A stretch of 64,000 bases of DNA, from the NCBI GenBank assembly GCA_046329535.1, contig JAXLUN010000009.1, positions 47,478 to 111,477 on the forward strand, written 5' to 3'. Each line of letters starts with the position of its first letter. Position 1 is the stretch's first letter. Positions 36,427-45,293 of this stretch are shown one piece after another. The translations under genes were made by a program, and so were the position numbers. The notes under the pieces are model-generated. The model saw nothing but the letters and a program-made list of their open reading frames with translations. It had not been told where the DNA came from and made no database searches. The DNA comes from Bog-950 sp046329535 (GTDB lineage Bacteria > Bacteroidota > Bacteroidia > Chitinophagales > LD1).

Positions 36427-37665
36427 ATGGAAATTCAATCAATCAAAAATCGTTTCGGTATTATAGGTAATGCTCCGGCATTGAACCACGCTATCAGTAT
36501 TGCCGAGCGCGTAGCATCTACCAACTTAACTGTCTTAATTACCGGGGAGAGCGGAGTTGGTAAAGAGGTTTTCTCACACATTATACATCAGTTGGGCGCA
36601 CGCAAGCACAATCCGTTTATTGCGGTTAACTGCGGAGCTATTCCCGAAGGCACTATCGATTCGGAATTATTCGGTCATGAAAAAGGTTCTTTTACCGGAG
36701 CACACGATGCCCGTAAAGGTTACTTTGAAACCGTGAACGGTGGAACTATCTTTTTAGACGAAATAGGGGAACTTCCTATCGGTACACAAGCACGTTTGCT
36801 GCGTGTCTTAGAATCGGGCGAGTATATCCGCGTAGGTTCCAGCAAGGTTATTAAAACCGATGTGCGTTTAATTGCTGCTACCAACGTTAACTTACAAGAG
36901 GCTGTGCGTGCCGGTAAATTTCGCGAAGATCTTTATTACCGTTTGTCTACCGTGCCAATTTTTATTCCGCCATTGCGCGAGCGGGGCGATGATATCTACT
37001 TATTGTTCCGTAAGTTTTCTACCGACTTTTCGGAGAGGAATAAAATGCCGGCCGTAAAACTGACCGATGACGCCAAGCAACTGATATTAAAATATACCTG
37101 GCCGGGTAACGTTCGTCAGTTAAAGAACGTAGCCGAACAGGTTTCTATTCTGGCTATTGAAAAAGATGTAACTGCCACTGAGCTGGCGCAGATAGTTCCC
37201 GATATTACCGATAACCGTTTACCCGCCATGGCCGAAGCGCGATACGAAAGCGGAGGCAGCAACTTTACCGAGCGCGAAATTCTTTACAAACTGATTTTTG
37301 ATTTAAAGAAAGACCTGAACGATTTAAAACAGTTTGTGTACGACATAACCAAGAACCAGATGCATGGCACCGCTATGCCCGCAGGAAATAATTTTCAGTT
37401 TGCCCCACCGGTTGAAAATACCGGAGCGGAAAAACCGTTTATCATCGGTCAGTCAAACAATGCGCAGCCGATTGTTTTAGACAAAAAGAATTTCGATGAA
37501 TCGGAAACCATTGAAGAATCGCTTTCTATAGCCGATAAGGAACGTGAGCTGATTATTAAAGCGCTGAAAAAATATCGCAACAAGCGCAAAGATGCAGCCA
37601 CTGACTTAGGCATATCGGAAAGAACACTGTACAGAAAGATAAAAGAATACGGCATTGACCTTTAA
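36427..37665 (+). CDS. Sigma-54-interacting transcriptional activator
   Basis: 412 aa AAA+ enhancer-binding protein with no N-terminal receiver or PAS domain. Walker A GESGVGKE (40-47), the sigma-54 contact loop reading GSFTGA (87-92; GAFTGA in most), Walker B GGTIFLDEIGEL, and a C-terminal Fis-type HTH (RKDAATDLGISERTLYRKIKEYG). Such proteins activate RpoN promoters. Its gene sits 3 bp after miaB and is followed by lptE-type and secG genes, an order I remember as common in Bacteroidota. Lacking an input domain, it may be controlled by a partner or by expression level. Confidence 0.9.
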   Translation: MEIQSIKNRFGIIGNAPALNHAISIAERVASTNLTVLITGESGVGKEVFSHIIHQLGARKHNPFIAVNCGAIPEGTIDSELFGHEKGSFTGAHDARKGYFETVNGGTIFLDEIGELPIGTQARLLRVLESGEYIRVGSSKVIKTDVRLIAATNVNLQEAVRAGKFREDLYYRLSTVPIFIPPLRERGDDIYLLFRKFSTDFSERNKMPAVKLTDDAKQLILKYTWPGNVRQLKNVAEQVSILAIEKDVTATELAQIVPDITDNRLPAMAEARYESGGSNFTEREILYKLIFDLKKDLNDLKQFVYDITKNQMHGTAMPAGNNFQFAPPVENTGAEKPFIIGQSNNAQPIVLDKKNFDESETIEESLSIADKERELIIKALKKYRNKRKDAATDLGISERTLYRKIKEYGIDL

Positions 37666-37686
37666 TCACCCTTATCCGTTCACCTG

Positions 37687-38196
37687 TTGAAAAACATACT
37701 CTTCTGCTTACTGGTTTTTTCGATGTGCTGTATTGGCCTACCTTCGTGCAAGGTTTATTCATTTACCGGTGCAAACATTCCCACCGACATAAAAACCGTT
37801 TCGGTAGAGCTGTTTCAAAACCGAACAGGCAATGGTCCGGCATCTCTATCGCAGGCGTTTACCGATAAACTAAAGTTCAAGATGCAAACCGAAGCCAACC
37901 TGAAACAGGTAGCCAGTGATGGCGACTTACAGTTCAGCGGCAGTATTTCCGGTTATAATTTCTCCAGCGATGCGCCAATTGCCGGAGCTACCAGCGGATT
38001 AAACAAACTGACCTTAACTGTGCAGGTACAATATGTCAACTCTAAAAACGATAAAGAAAACTGGACCGAGAATTTTTCCCGTTATGCTCAGTATTCTTCC
38101 GGAGAAGATTTATCGGCTGTAGAGGACCGCTTAATCAATGAGATTAATACACAGTTGGTAGATGATATTTTTCAGAAGGCGCTGGTCAAATGGTAA
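37687..38196 (+). CDS. lptE: LptE-like LPS-assembly lipoprotein
   Basis: 169 aa starting at TTG 37687. A lipoprotein leader (LLVFSMCCIGLPSC) ends in Cys, followed by YSFTGANIPTDIKTVSVELFQNR, the typical LptE opening, and ASLSQAFTDKLKFKMQTEANL. LptE plugs LptD and delivers LPS to the outer surface. The lipoprotein leader, size and gene context (sigma-54 regulator upstream, secG downstream) fit the Bacteroidota LptE family. Start 22 bp after the regulator stop. Confidence 0.8.
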   Translation: MKNILFCLLVFSMCCIGLPSCKVYSFTGANIPTDIKTVSVELFQNRTGNGPASLSQAFTDKLKFKMQTEANLKQVASDGDLQFSGSISGYNFSSDAPIAGATSGLNKLTLTVQVQYVNSKNDKENWTENFSRYAQYSSGEDLSAVEDRLINEINTQLVDDIFQKALVKW

Positions 38197-38242
38197 AATC
38201 ATCTTCAGATACTAATTACGAAATTCATTTTTATTTTGCGCA

Positions 38243-39193
38243 GTGCTTCAAACAATAACTAAAGAAAACTTTCATCAGCTGTTAGGTAAATTCTCTACTC
38301 ATGAGTTAGAACATCTGCTGGAGAAGTTTCCTTATTTTCAGCAGGCGCATCTGTTGCTGGCTAAAAAATATCAACTGGAAAACAGCGAAAAATTTGACCA
38401 GCAATTGCAACTGGCTGCGCTGTACACTAACGACCGCGAACTGTTCTATTCTATCTTTAACGACCAGGCATTTAACACACCTCCGACCGTCACCAAGCCG
38501 CTGTTTGTTTACACTCCTGCTACAGATGCTACGCCAGAAGAACCCACTGCCACTGCTGAGTTCATTCATCCGGTTACTGAGCCGATAAAGATTGAAGAGC
38601 CGGCAAGTAAAGATGAAGTGGTTACTACAGAAACTAAATTACCTACTGAATTTACACCAAAGGAAGAACCATTCTTTGAAATAGCCGAAGAAATTAAGGC
38701 GACTGAAGCGGAGGCGGTGAAAGAGATAACTGTTACAGAAATAATTACCCCCACTATATCTATTCCTGAATTTGCCATCAACGAGCCGCATACTTTTGAT
38801 GAATGGCTGCATGCCTTCAGCCTGCCCAACCTGCCGAAGATAGAATCAAGCCGGGAGCCGGCAATGATTGAACCCGACCAGGCGGATATAGAACTGGAGC
38901 GTCTTTACCTGTCGAACATACCGGTACTGGTAGAAGAAGAAACTCGCTACTCCAAAGGACTGGATAAGTTTATTGAAGAACAGATACAGCGTCATCGGCA
39001 GCCTGACTTAAAAACAGGAAAACAGGAGAATGAAATTTCGCCCGATATGGCGACCGAAACAATGGCTAAAGTATATGAATCACAGAAGAAATATTCCAAA
39101 GCAATTCAGTGCTATGAAATACTTACTTTGAAATATCCCGAAAAAAGTGATTTATTTGCCGCCCGAATTAATTATTTGAAAAACATTTTATAA
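38243..39193 (+). CDS. Hypothetical protein with Glu/Thr-rich middle and TPR-like C-terminus
   Basis: 316 aa from GTG at 38243. The N-terminus is helical (MLQTITKENFHQLLGKFSTH; HLLLAKKYQLEN). A long acidic Thr/Pro/Glu-rich linker (about 90-200) follows. The C-terminus has a TPR-like unit, ETMAKVYESQKKYSKAIQCY followed by EILTLKYPEKS. No signal peptide, so it is probably cytosolic or a membrane-linked scaffold. Between lptE and secG; its stop is 2 bp before the secG ATG. Function unknown. Confidence 0.65.
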   Translation: MLQTITKENFHQLLGKFSTHELEHLLEKFPYFQQAHLLLAKKYQLENSEKFDQQLQLAALYTNDRELFYSIFNDQAFNTPPTVTKPLFVYTPATDATPEEPTATAEFIHPVTEPIKIEEPASKDEVVTTETKLPTEFTPKEEPFFEIAEEIKATEAEAVKEITVTEIITPTISIPEFAINEPHTFDEWLHAFSLPNLPKIESSREPAMIEPDQADIELERLYLSNIPVLVEEETRYSKGLDKFIEEQIQRHRQPDLKTGKQENEISPDMATETMAKVYESQKKYSKAIQCYEILTLKYPEKSDLFAARINYLKNIL

Positions 39194-39195
39194 GC

Positions 39196-39561
39196 ATGTA
39201 TACATTCGTCACCATTTTAGTTATTATAGTTTGTGTTCTTTTAGCTGTTGTGGTTTTGATTCAAAACCCGAAGGGTGGCGGTTTAAATTCCACCATGGGT
39301 GGTGTTAGTCAGCAATTGCTGGGCGCCAGACGCTCTACCGATGTGGTAGAGAAACTGACCTGGGGATTTGCCGTAGGTTTGATTGTACTGTGCCTGTCTA
39401 CTTCTTTCTTTGTAAACAAAGGGAAAGTGGCTACTAAAGAAGCTCTGCCAAAATCGGAAGTGGAGCAAATGCAGATGAATCAGCCATTCAACGGAACTTT
39501 ACCGGCAGGTAATGCCCCAACCGGTAATACCCAACCTCAACCGGCTGCACCTACCAAGTAA
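39196..39561 (+). CDS. secG: Preprotein translocase subunit SecG
   Basis: 121 aa with two membrane segments (about 3-22 and 52-70) around the conserved cytoplasmic loop VVLIQNPKGGGLNSTMGG, and a Pro/Gln-rich tail. SecG is the small third subunit of SecYEG, assisting SecA-driven export. Last gene of the miaB cluster; a clear terminator follows. Export by Sec feeds the T9SS cargo encoded elsewhere in the window. Confidence 0.93.
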   Translation: MYTFVTILVIIVCVLLAVVVLIQNPKGGGLNSTMGGVSQQLLGARRSTDVVEKLTWGFAVGLIVLCLSTSFFVNKGKVATKEALPKSEVEQMQMNQPFNGTLPAGNAPTGNTQPQPAAPTK

Positions 39562-39585
39562 TTATCCATGTTCTTTAATATATTC

Positions 39586-39611
39586 GGTCACGCCTAAAGC
39601 GTGACCTTTTT
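39586..39611 (+). terminator. Rho-independent terminator of secG
   Basis: 8-bp stem GGTCACGC / GCGTGACC with a 5-nt loop (CTAAA), followed by TTTTT. Confidence 0.85.
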
Positions 39612-39634
39612 ATTTTTACTCAAAATACAACCTT

Positions 39635-39967
39635 ATGCAAATTGACGACAGCAACTGGACCTACGGTGAATTTCTGGCTTTCTTAATGATTTTTGGAGCG
39701 GAAATGAATTACCAGCTGAGTGCTGAAGAACTGGAGTTTATTCAACAACGTACCGGCATTGCCGATGTAGCCAAGATTAAGCAAAAGGTAGATAGCGTTA
39801 GTGATGTGGAAGGACTGGAGGTTATTGAAGACTACCGCGAGCGATATCTGAATACCCCGGTTGACGAAGATAAAGTGAAACATGATCTGGAGGAGATGCT
39901 GAAAACTGGCGGCCTCCACAGCCAGTTAGAAAAAGTGGCCGTTCATCTGATTGAAAAGCTGCTGTAA
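39635..39967 (+). CDS. Hypothetical 110-aa helical protein
   Basis: Starts MQIDDSNWTYGEFLAFLMIF and is acidic and helical throughout (ELEFIQQRTGIADVAKIKQK, LEVIEDYRERYLNTPVDED). No signal peptide and no family recognised; possibly a TerB-like helical bundle, but that is only an impression. It follows the secG terminator and converges with the NUDIX gene with no bases between the stops. Confidence 0.55.
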   Translation: MQIDDSNWTYGEFLAFLMIFGAEMNYQLSAEELEFIQQRTGIADVAKIKQKVDSVSDVEGLEVIEDYRERYLNTPVDEDKVKHDLEEMLKTGGLHSQLEKVAVHLIEKLL

Positions 39968-40537
39968 CTATAGCTTGCCTTCGGCCAACAGTATTTTTGC
40001 TTTTAATATGCTGGCTACGGAAAGACCATCACGAATCTCACCGCGAAGCACCATCTGGTATACTTCTTCAAAAGGCAGTTTTTTAATCAGCAGTTGTTCA
40101 TCTTCTTCGGGATGCTCTCCGATATATGTTAAGCCCCGAGCGATGTAGGTATAGCTTATTTCATCGGTGGTGGAGTTAGACAACTGCATTTCCAGAATCA
40201 ATTCCAGGTGTTCGGCCTGCAAGCCCACTTCTTCTATCAATTCGCGTTTGGCCGTGTCTGCCGGAGAAGTTCCCAAAGGGCAGCCGCCTTCGGGCACTTC
40301 CCACTCGTAGCTGTTTAACGGATATCGATACTGGCCTACTATCCAGGTATTGTTGTTTTCATCGAGCGGAATAATGGCAACGGCATTGGTCTTAAAATGC
40401 ACGACTCCGTATATGCCATCGTTGCCTGCCGGATTTTTTACCTGATCCTCTATAATCTTAATCCAGGGGTTTTCATACTTCACTTGTGAAGTTATCTTCT
40501 TCCACGGATTAACTGCTTTATTCATTTTCATAACCAA
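39968..40537 (-). CDS. NUDIX hydrolase (ADP-ribose pyrophosphatase type)
   Basis: 189 aa. The Nudix box is PEGGCPLGTSPADTAKRELIEEVG, with the RE..EE.G core intact and the preceding GX5E Glu replaced. Positions around IKIIEDQVKNPAG and HFKTNAVAIIPLDENN fit the ADPRase subfamily, which splits ADP-ribose and related nucleoside diphosphates. ATGs at codons 1, 3 and 5; the exact start is unclear. It follows the CDF transporter on the same strand by 6 bp. Confidence 0.85.
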   Translation of the reverse strand: MVMKMNKAVNPWKKITSQVKYENPWIKIIEDQVKNPAGNDGIYGVVHFKTNAVAIIPLDENNNTWIVGQYRYPLNSYEWEVPEGGCPLGTSPADTAKRELIEEVGLQAEHLELILEMQLSNSTTDEISYTYIARGLTYIGEHPEEDEQLLIKKLPFEEVYQMVLRGEIRDGLSVASILKAKILLAEGKL

Positions 40538-40543
40538 TACCGT

Positions 40544-41566
40544 TTACAGGCCGTGTTTTTTGTTGGGAATTACATTCTGGAGCGACCATTCAATCTTTTT
40601 TTGAAAAGCTTCTTTACGCATTTTACATTGTGATAACTGACATATTTTGCAGGAGGCCGGAATGCAGGGGTCGCCATGAATGAAGAACTCTACCTGTGAA
40701 AAATGTTTCCGGTTGATGACCGCGGCTATCTCCTCTATCTGCTGATGTGATTCTTCGAGTGTGCCATACCACGGCAGGGTCACATGACAATCTACATGCA
40801 GTTTGTTGCCATACTGAATAATACGCAGGTTATGAATATCTATCCACCCGGCTTTACGATGTTCATTCAGATTTTCGATGACGGGAAGAATGATGCTTTC
40901 ATCGGCCTCATCCATAATACCGGCTATGGATTTACGGATCAGTTTTACCCCGGTGTAAATAATCAGAACGCCAAAGATGATGGCCACTACATTATCGAGA
41001 AAATTCCAGTGGGTGATCATGATAATAACCAGACCTATGAGCACCCCGAGCGAGGAATAAGCATCGCTCTTTAAGTGCTCGCCATCGGCTTTGAGAATTA
41101 AGGACTGGTTCTTCTCTCCTGCTTTTATCAGCACCACAGCCAGTATGTAGTTAATGGCTCCCGATACCACTACGATGGTTAAACCGATATCGAGATGACC
41201 GAGTTCGGCCGGATGAAAAAATGCGACTATCGATTTGCCGATGATGAGTGCACCCGCCAGGGCAATTAATATGCCCTCGAAACCGGCCGAGATAAATTCT
41301 ACCTTGCCATGCCCGTAAGGATGGTCGGTATCTTTTGGCTTTGATGACAGATAGAGACTATATAAGGCAAAAGCACCAGCCACCACGTTTATGATGCTTT
41401 CTAATGCATCGGTAAAAATAGTGTTTGAATGAGTGAGCAGATAAGCTGCGAATTTGGCCGCCAGCAAGAACACACCGGCTACTACGGCAAACATCTGAAT
41501 CCGGAAGACCTTCTTATCGGAAAAAGGCTGCGGGACGGGATTTATATCTTGCTGCATATCGGGCAT
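40544..41566 (-). CDS. Cation diffusion facilitator transporter
   Basis: 340 aa with six membrane segments in the first 215 residues and a cytoplasmic domain after. CDF features: FTDALESIINVVAG in TM2, HPYGHGKVEFISAG after TM3, and LKADGEHLKSDAYSSLGVLIG in TM5. These proteins export Zn2+, Fe2+ or Mn2+ in exchange for H+. The tail carries a Cys motif (CKICQLSQCKM) that may bind metal. The start overlaps the nth stop by 25 bp; ATG at codon 4 is an alternative. Confidence 0.9.
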   Translation of the reverse strand: MPDMQQDINPVPQPFSDKKVFRIQMFAVVAGVFLLAAKFAAYLLTHSNTIFTDALESIINVVAGAFALYSLYLSSKPKDTDHPYGHGKVEFISAGFEGILIALAGALIIGKSIVAFFHPAELGHLDIGLTIVVVSGAINYILAVVLIKAGEKNQSLILKADGEHLKSDAYSSLGVLIGLVIIMITHWNFLDNVVAIIFGVLIIYTGVKLIRKSIAGIMDEADESIILPVIENLNEHRKAGWIDIHNLRIIQYGNKLHVDCHVTLPWYGTLEESHQQIEEIAAVINRKHFSQVEFFIHGDPCIPASCKICQLSQCKMRKEAFQKKIEWSLQNVIPNKKHGL

Positions 41567-42156
41567 TTTTTTTCATCGTGTCCACGGGCAGGACAATACT
41601 CTCTTCCAAAATAAATGATCTGCAAATGAAGTTTATTCCAGCGGTCTTCGGGGAATAAACGCTTGGCATCTCGCTCGGTTTGTTCTACACTTTTACCGTT
41701 GCTCAATTTCCAACGGTGCATCAAGCGGTGAATGTGCGTATCTACCGGAAAGGCGGGCACCCCAAATACCTGAGCCATTACGACAGAGGCCGTTTTGTGC
41801 CCTACCCCGGGCAGATGCTCCAGTTCTTCGAAGGTATGCGGTACCTCGCCCTGATGTTTATCGAGTAATATCTGCGACAGGCCGTGAATAGCTTTTGATT
41901 TGGCCGGTGATAAGCCGCAGGGGCGAATAATATCTTCAATTTCCTTCACGGTGAGCTTCACCATTTTTTGAGGGTTATCGGCTTTTTTAAATAAGGCGGG
42001 GGTAGTGAGGTTGACACGTTTATCGGTGCATTGTGCCGAGAGCAACACCGAGATGAGCATGGTGTAGGCGTCTTTATGGTATAAAGGAATGGCGGGGTCG
42101 GGATATAAATTCTGTAAGGTGGTAAGCACTAATTCTACGCGCTCTTTCTTGGTCAT
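41542..42156 (-). CDS. nth: Endonuclease III
   Basis: 204 aa DNA glycosylase/AP lyase of base excision repair. The HhH motif with the catalytic Lys is in LEHLPGVGHKTASVV and the catalytic Asp in FPVDTHIHRL. The C-terminal cluster region reads REYCPARGHDEKKCPICSKI: three Cys are visible, not the four of the E. coli enzyme, as I recall for other Bacteroidota. Upstream gene of an nth-CDF-NUDIX run. Confidence 0.92.
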   Translation of the reverse strand: MTKKERVELVLTTLQNLYPDPAIPLYHKDAYTMLISVLLSAQCTDKRVNLTTPALFKKADNPQKMVKLTVKEIEDIIRPCGLSPAKSKAIHGLSQILLDKHQGEVPHTFEELEHLPGVGHKTASVVMAQVFGVPAFPVDTHIHRLMHRWKLSNGKSVEQTERDAKRLFPEDRWNKLHLQIIYFGREYCPARGHDEKKCPICSKI

Positions 42157-42167
42157 GGGGCGAAAAT

Positions 42168-42197
42168 AAAAAGTCCCCGCAGGAGGCAGGGACTTTC
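42168..42197 (-). terminator. Terminator of the 42225 gene
   Basis: On the minus strand a stem AAGTCCCTGC / GCGGGGACTT is followed by TTTTATTTT, just after the stop at 42225 and before the nth start. Confidence 0.7.
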
Positions 42198-42224
42198 CAT
42201 ATTAAAAACCAATTAAAAACAAGC

Positions 42225-43037
42225 TTATCGCATCTGCACTATCTGGCGACTGAATACGTCTCCGTTTACAGCCAACGTAACAATGAAGATACCGCTCATA
42301 GAGCCAAAGTTTTTAGGTGTAAAGGTGAGGTTGTAGTTACCGGTTTTCTGGTTGCCATCAAACAGGGTGGTTACCAGTTTACCGCTGATGTCGTATACTT
42401 CGGCTTTTACTTTAGCGTCTGTGTTCAGGTTGTAGTAAATGCCTACGTTATCGATAAACGGATTGGGGAAGGCGCTGATGCTGAACTGCTCTTCGTTGGC
42501 CGAAGCGGTACCATTCATGCTGATAACTGTGGACAGGTTGTTGCTGTTATCTACCTTCACTAAATCGGTTTCGCCACCAGAGCAAGGATAGTTGTATACT
42601 TCCATAAAGCTGGGTGTGGCGCCTACCAGTTTCAGGTTATCGCCTTCTTTGACAATGTTCAGTTCACCGCTTTTAAAACACCATACCTTGCCATCGGGGC
42701 GGGCAGCGGCTTTAATTTCTTTTTCGGCAAAGTGCAGTTTGTTGCCAATTACCACGCCTTCCAGTTTCATATCGGCATACTCTCCGTTGCTGCTGATGAT
42801 GGTGGTGGTGCCGGTAATGATGTTGCCTTCCTGCTTTAAATCAAATTCGTATTCAAATACTTCGATGAAGCTTTTTTTATCGGGGGCGTATTGTTTGCGC
42901 TTGCCGGTCCATTTGCCGGTGAAGTCCAGTTTAGAAACCTGAGCAGCATTGAGGTATTGTGGTTTTACCTGCTGGGCCGATAATGCACCGCTCAACAAGA
43001 TAAACAACGCCATAAACAGTGTGGAGTTTCGTTTCAT
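42225..43037 (-). CDS. Secreted protein with T9SS type A sorting domain
   Basis: 270 aa. Signal peptide (1-21, ending GALSAQ), a lipocalin-like beta domain (about 38-165, FTGKWTGKRKQY...GNIITGTTTIIS...GKVWCFKSGELNI), then a sorting domain (about 193-270) of the usual PNPF...V.Y.....K.EVYDISGKLV...F.S.SGIFIVTL type. Probably exported by T9SS; the ligand or function of the beta domain is unknown. A terminator lies downstream. Confidence 0.8.
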   Translation of the reverse strand: MKRNSTLFMALFILLSGALSAQQVKPQYLNAAQVSKLDFTGKWTGKRKQYAPDKKSFIEVFEYEFDLKQEGNIITGTTTIISSNGEYADMKLEGVVIGNKLHFAEKEIKAAARPDGKVWCFKSGELNIVKEGDNLKLVGATPSFMEVYNYPCSGGETDLVKVDNSNNLSTVISMNGTASANEEQFSISAFPNPFIDNVGIYYNLNTDAKVKAEVYDISGKLVTTLFDGNQKTGNYNLTFTPKNFGSMSGIFIVTLAVNGDVFSRQIVQMR

Positions 43038-43241
43038 ACGTTTTGTTTTTAGTTGGATGAAAATATGTTGTTAGATGATGGTTTTAAAAATTTCCATACG
43101 GAAGGTAGTAAGTTTTTTTTCTGTAAACAAAAAGCGAGGTGTTAAAAGATTGGAAAAGCAGGTGGAGAGAACATATTCTGAAACGGGTTTGTGTTCCTTT
43201 TCATTAAGCCACACCCACTCCTTAGCAAAGTAAAACACATA

Positions 43242-44801
43242 TCATTCCTTCACCATCTTCTCAGCCGCCACCACTACATCTCTGCGTTTAATATATACCT
43301 GATATAAACCTGCGGCAAAGCCACCTACATGCACCTTTTGAAAACCGCTATACATGGGTAGGTCTTGTTTGTATACCACCTGCCCCAGCGCATTGGTTAT
43401 CTCTAAACTAACCTCGCCTTTGCTCCAATCGGTAAAACCATAATCTACGGTTACAAAATCTGTAGCAGGGTTAGGAAATACCTTCAACTGCTTTTCTTTC
43501 GCGGCTCGTTCCGTTTCGTTTAAGCTGCTAATAGTATCGCAAGGGCTGCCGGCTAAGGCACCCAAGCGGTAGTTGGGGTAGTAAGGTACACCACTGCCAA
43601 AAGTGGGTATAGGGAATATGGTATCGTTAAAATTACAGGTGGGCCCTTGCCCATTTGGATTATCTATAACCCCCAAAGCATAATTTGAGTTGCCCGAACT
43701 AACATATATTTTACCATCGGGCGCTAATTGAGCATTAAAAAATGTTTGAGAAAAGGGAACGCGGTGGGTTGGGTCAAATATACCAACGGTCTGCCTGCTG
43801 ATCTGAATTGGATTTGCTTGAAGGTCGAATTGAAAAATGCGGTAATTGCAAAAAATGTACATAAAACGACTATTGGGAGAAAACTCAATTGCTGTGGGCC
43901 ACCACTGAAAAGAATCTTTTAACTCGGGTATTATTAACTGCTCTAATAAATTCAAAGTACCTGAGCATCTGTCAAATGAAAAAACATTTACACTATCTGT
44001 TTTAGATGAAGCAGACGCAAAAATTGAGCCGTCAGGTGAAAACCGCGTACTAGTAATTTCTCCTTTTTCAGTTATCCCACCCCCAAATTGCATAAACGTG
44101 GTAATATTACCTTCTAGGCCATTGTAATAAATAGCATTGTAGCCATTGCTATTATGAATCTTTGTATATATCCACCAATCTTTACCATTAGCATGTTTAG
44201 TGGCTGCCATACTTATGCTCAGTTTTGGGCTTACTAGTTCAATATCCCTCTTTTTTAACACAAAGCTGCCATTATTGTTCGCCTCAATGCTTGTATATAA
44301 AATTTTTTTTGCGCCTATATAAAAGGCGTTGGCTATACTGATGCTATCAAGATAAAAATAGAATACATCATAGCTATTGCTCTGCAACGGGTTAGGTAAT
44401 ACTATTTGGTATTGGTTAAATCGTTGCCCTGTAGAAAAACAATTGCCACATACGCCCCGAAAAAAATAACTGGTATCACCTAAATCAGCTAAGCTGTCCA
44501 CTATCTTCTCATCAAAAGCGTTACAAATTTTCACTCCGTTGCTGGAAAACAAAAGGTTCCCTGCCTCATCTGAAATAGCTGCATTGGTAAAATCAAAAGT
44601 CATGTTAACAGAGTCGCGTGTTATAGCTACAGGTTGCTGGTTAAAATCAAAACGCGAAATGCCAAACCAATGTTGATAGTTAGAATCATAACCTAAACTG
44701 CTAAAGTAGCCGATCATCCAGTTATAGTCGTGCTTCTGCCCCTGCACCAAGCCAACCCAACAAACCCCAACCCATAAAAGCCAGAATCTCCCCATTTTCA
44801 T
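43242..44801 (-). CDS. Large secreted protein with T9SS type A sorting domain
   Basis: The start is set at the ATG that precedes MKMGRFWLLWVGVCW, a signal peptide; the longer ORF would put it inside repeat DNA. About 519 aa. The middle has beta-propeller-like stretches (RFSPDGSIFASASSKTD, IEFSPNSRFMYIFCN, QLAPDGKIYVSSG). The C-terminal 85 residues form a type A sorting domain (LKVFPNPATDFVTVDYG, LGQVVYKQDL, GFAAGLYQVYI). Role unknown; the propeller-like repeats fit a surface binding or scaffold protein. Confidence 0.75.
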   Translation of the reverse strand: MKMGRFWLLWVGVCWVGLVQGQKHDYNWMIGYFSSLGYDSNYQHWFGISRFDFNQQPVAITRDSVNMTFDFTNAAISDEAGNLLFSSNGVKICNAFDEKIVDSLADLGDTSYFFRGVCGNCFSTGQRFNQYQIVLPNPLQSNSYDVFYFYLDSISIANAFYIGAKKILYTSIEANNNGSFVLKKRDIELVSPKLSISMAATKHANGKDWWIYTKIHNSNGYNAIYYNGLEGNITTFMQFGGGITEKGEITSTRFSPDGSIFASASSKTDSVNVFSFDRCSGTLNLLEQLIIPELKDSFQWWPTAIEFSPNSRFMYIFCNYRIFQFDLQANPIQISRQTVGIFDPTHRVPFSQTFFNAQLAPDGKIYVSSGNSNYALGVIDNPNGQGPTCNFNDTIFPIPTFGSGVPYYPNYRLGALAGSPCDTISSLNETERAAKEKQLKVFPNPATDFVTVDYGFTDWSKGEVSLEITNALGQVVYKQDLPMYSGFQKVHVGGFAAGLYQVYIKRRDVVVAAEKMVKE

Positions 44802-44927
44802 TACCGTAAAGCTATTAAAAAAGAGTTCGCATTTTAAGTGGTGTTTGAGGGCTACGTTTTGCGCCTTTGGTTTTTCACCAAGAAGGCACCGTCCAGCACC
44901 CCCTATTGTTAAATGAGGTGTATTCTT

Positions 44928-44989
44928 CCATTCCGTTGCGACAGAATGGCATAAAACAAGTGTTTTGCTCCATTCCGTTGCAACGGAAT
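44928..44989. repeat. Two copies of an 18-bp palindrome
   Basis: ATTCCGTTGCAACGGAAT (44972-44989) is a perfect palindrome. A second, imperfect copy, ATTCCGTTGCGACAGAAT (44930-44947), lies 24 bp upstream within a longer CCATTC...GAATGG frame. Similar palindromes are common as REP-like elements. It sits in the 5' region of the 43242 gene. Confidence 0.6.
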
Positions 44990-45136
44990 CAGGTGCGTAC
45001 ATGGGTTCTTGCACAGAAGTTTTGCCCTATCCTATTCTCTCTTGTTGTTCTTTCCGCTCGCAGCCCTAGTTAAGCGGCAACACCGCGCCTTTTTTTTATG
45101 CGGGCAGGCCCTATTGCAGGTTGAGGAGAGAATGAA

Positions 45137-45215
45137 GGGGGCTGTTAAGCGCCAGGGATGGTAGTGGAAACCCCGCAGCCCGCTTTGGGGCGAGGAGTTG
45201 TAACGAACAGCCCGA
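45137..45215. other. Structured intergenic element downstream of pyc (Flavo-1-like?)
   Basis: GGGCTGTT (45139-45146) pairs with AACAGCCC (45206-45213), with inner GGAAACCCCGC and GGGGCGAGG arms. The layout GGGATGGTAGTGGAAACCCC....GGGGCGAGGAGTTGTAACGAACAGCCCG resembles a structured sequence that recurs in intergenic regions of Bacteroidota and that I associate with the Flavo-1 motif. The match is from memory and needs a covariance search. It lies 3' of pyc on the minus strand. The region from 45000 to 45293 has no gene. Confidence 0.4.
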
Positions 45216-45293
45216 CCCCGCAGGGGGCGCCCCGTGTATTATTTTACTGGTTATGCGGCCGAAGCCGAGGCAGGCCGCGGAGAGCCCGGGGCC

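Noticed and set aside
41542..41560. Nth taken as truncated because only three cluster Cys are visible
   Set aside because: I recall the same C-terminal pattern (CPAR...CPIC) in other Bacteroidota Nth proteins, and the stop is followed directly by a normal gene arrangement.
44802..45014. Longer N-terminus of the 43242 gene (MQEPMY...)
   Set aside because: It runs through the palindromic repeats and would bury the signal peptide MKMGRFWLLWVGVCW.
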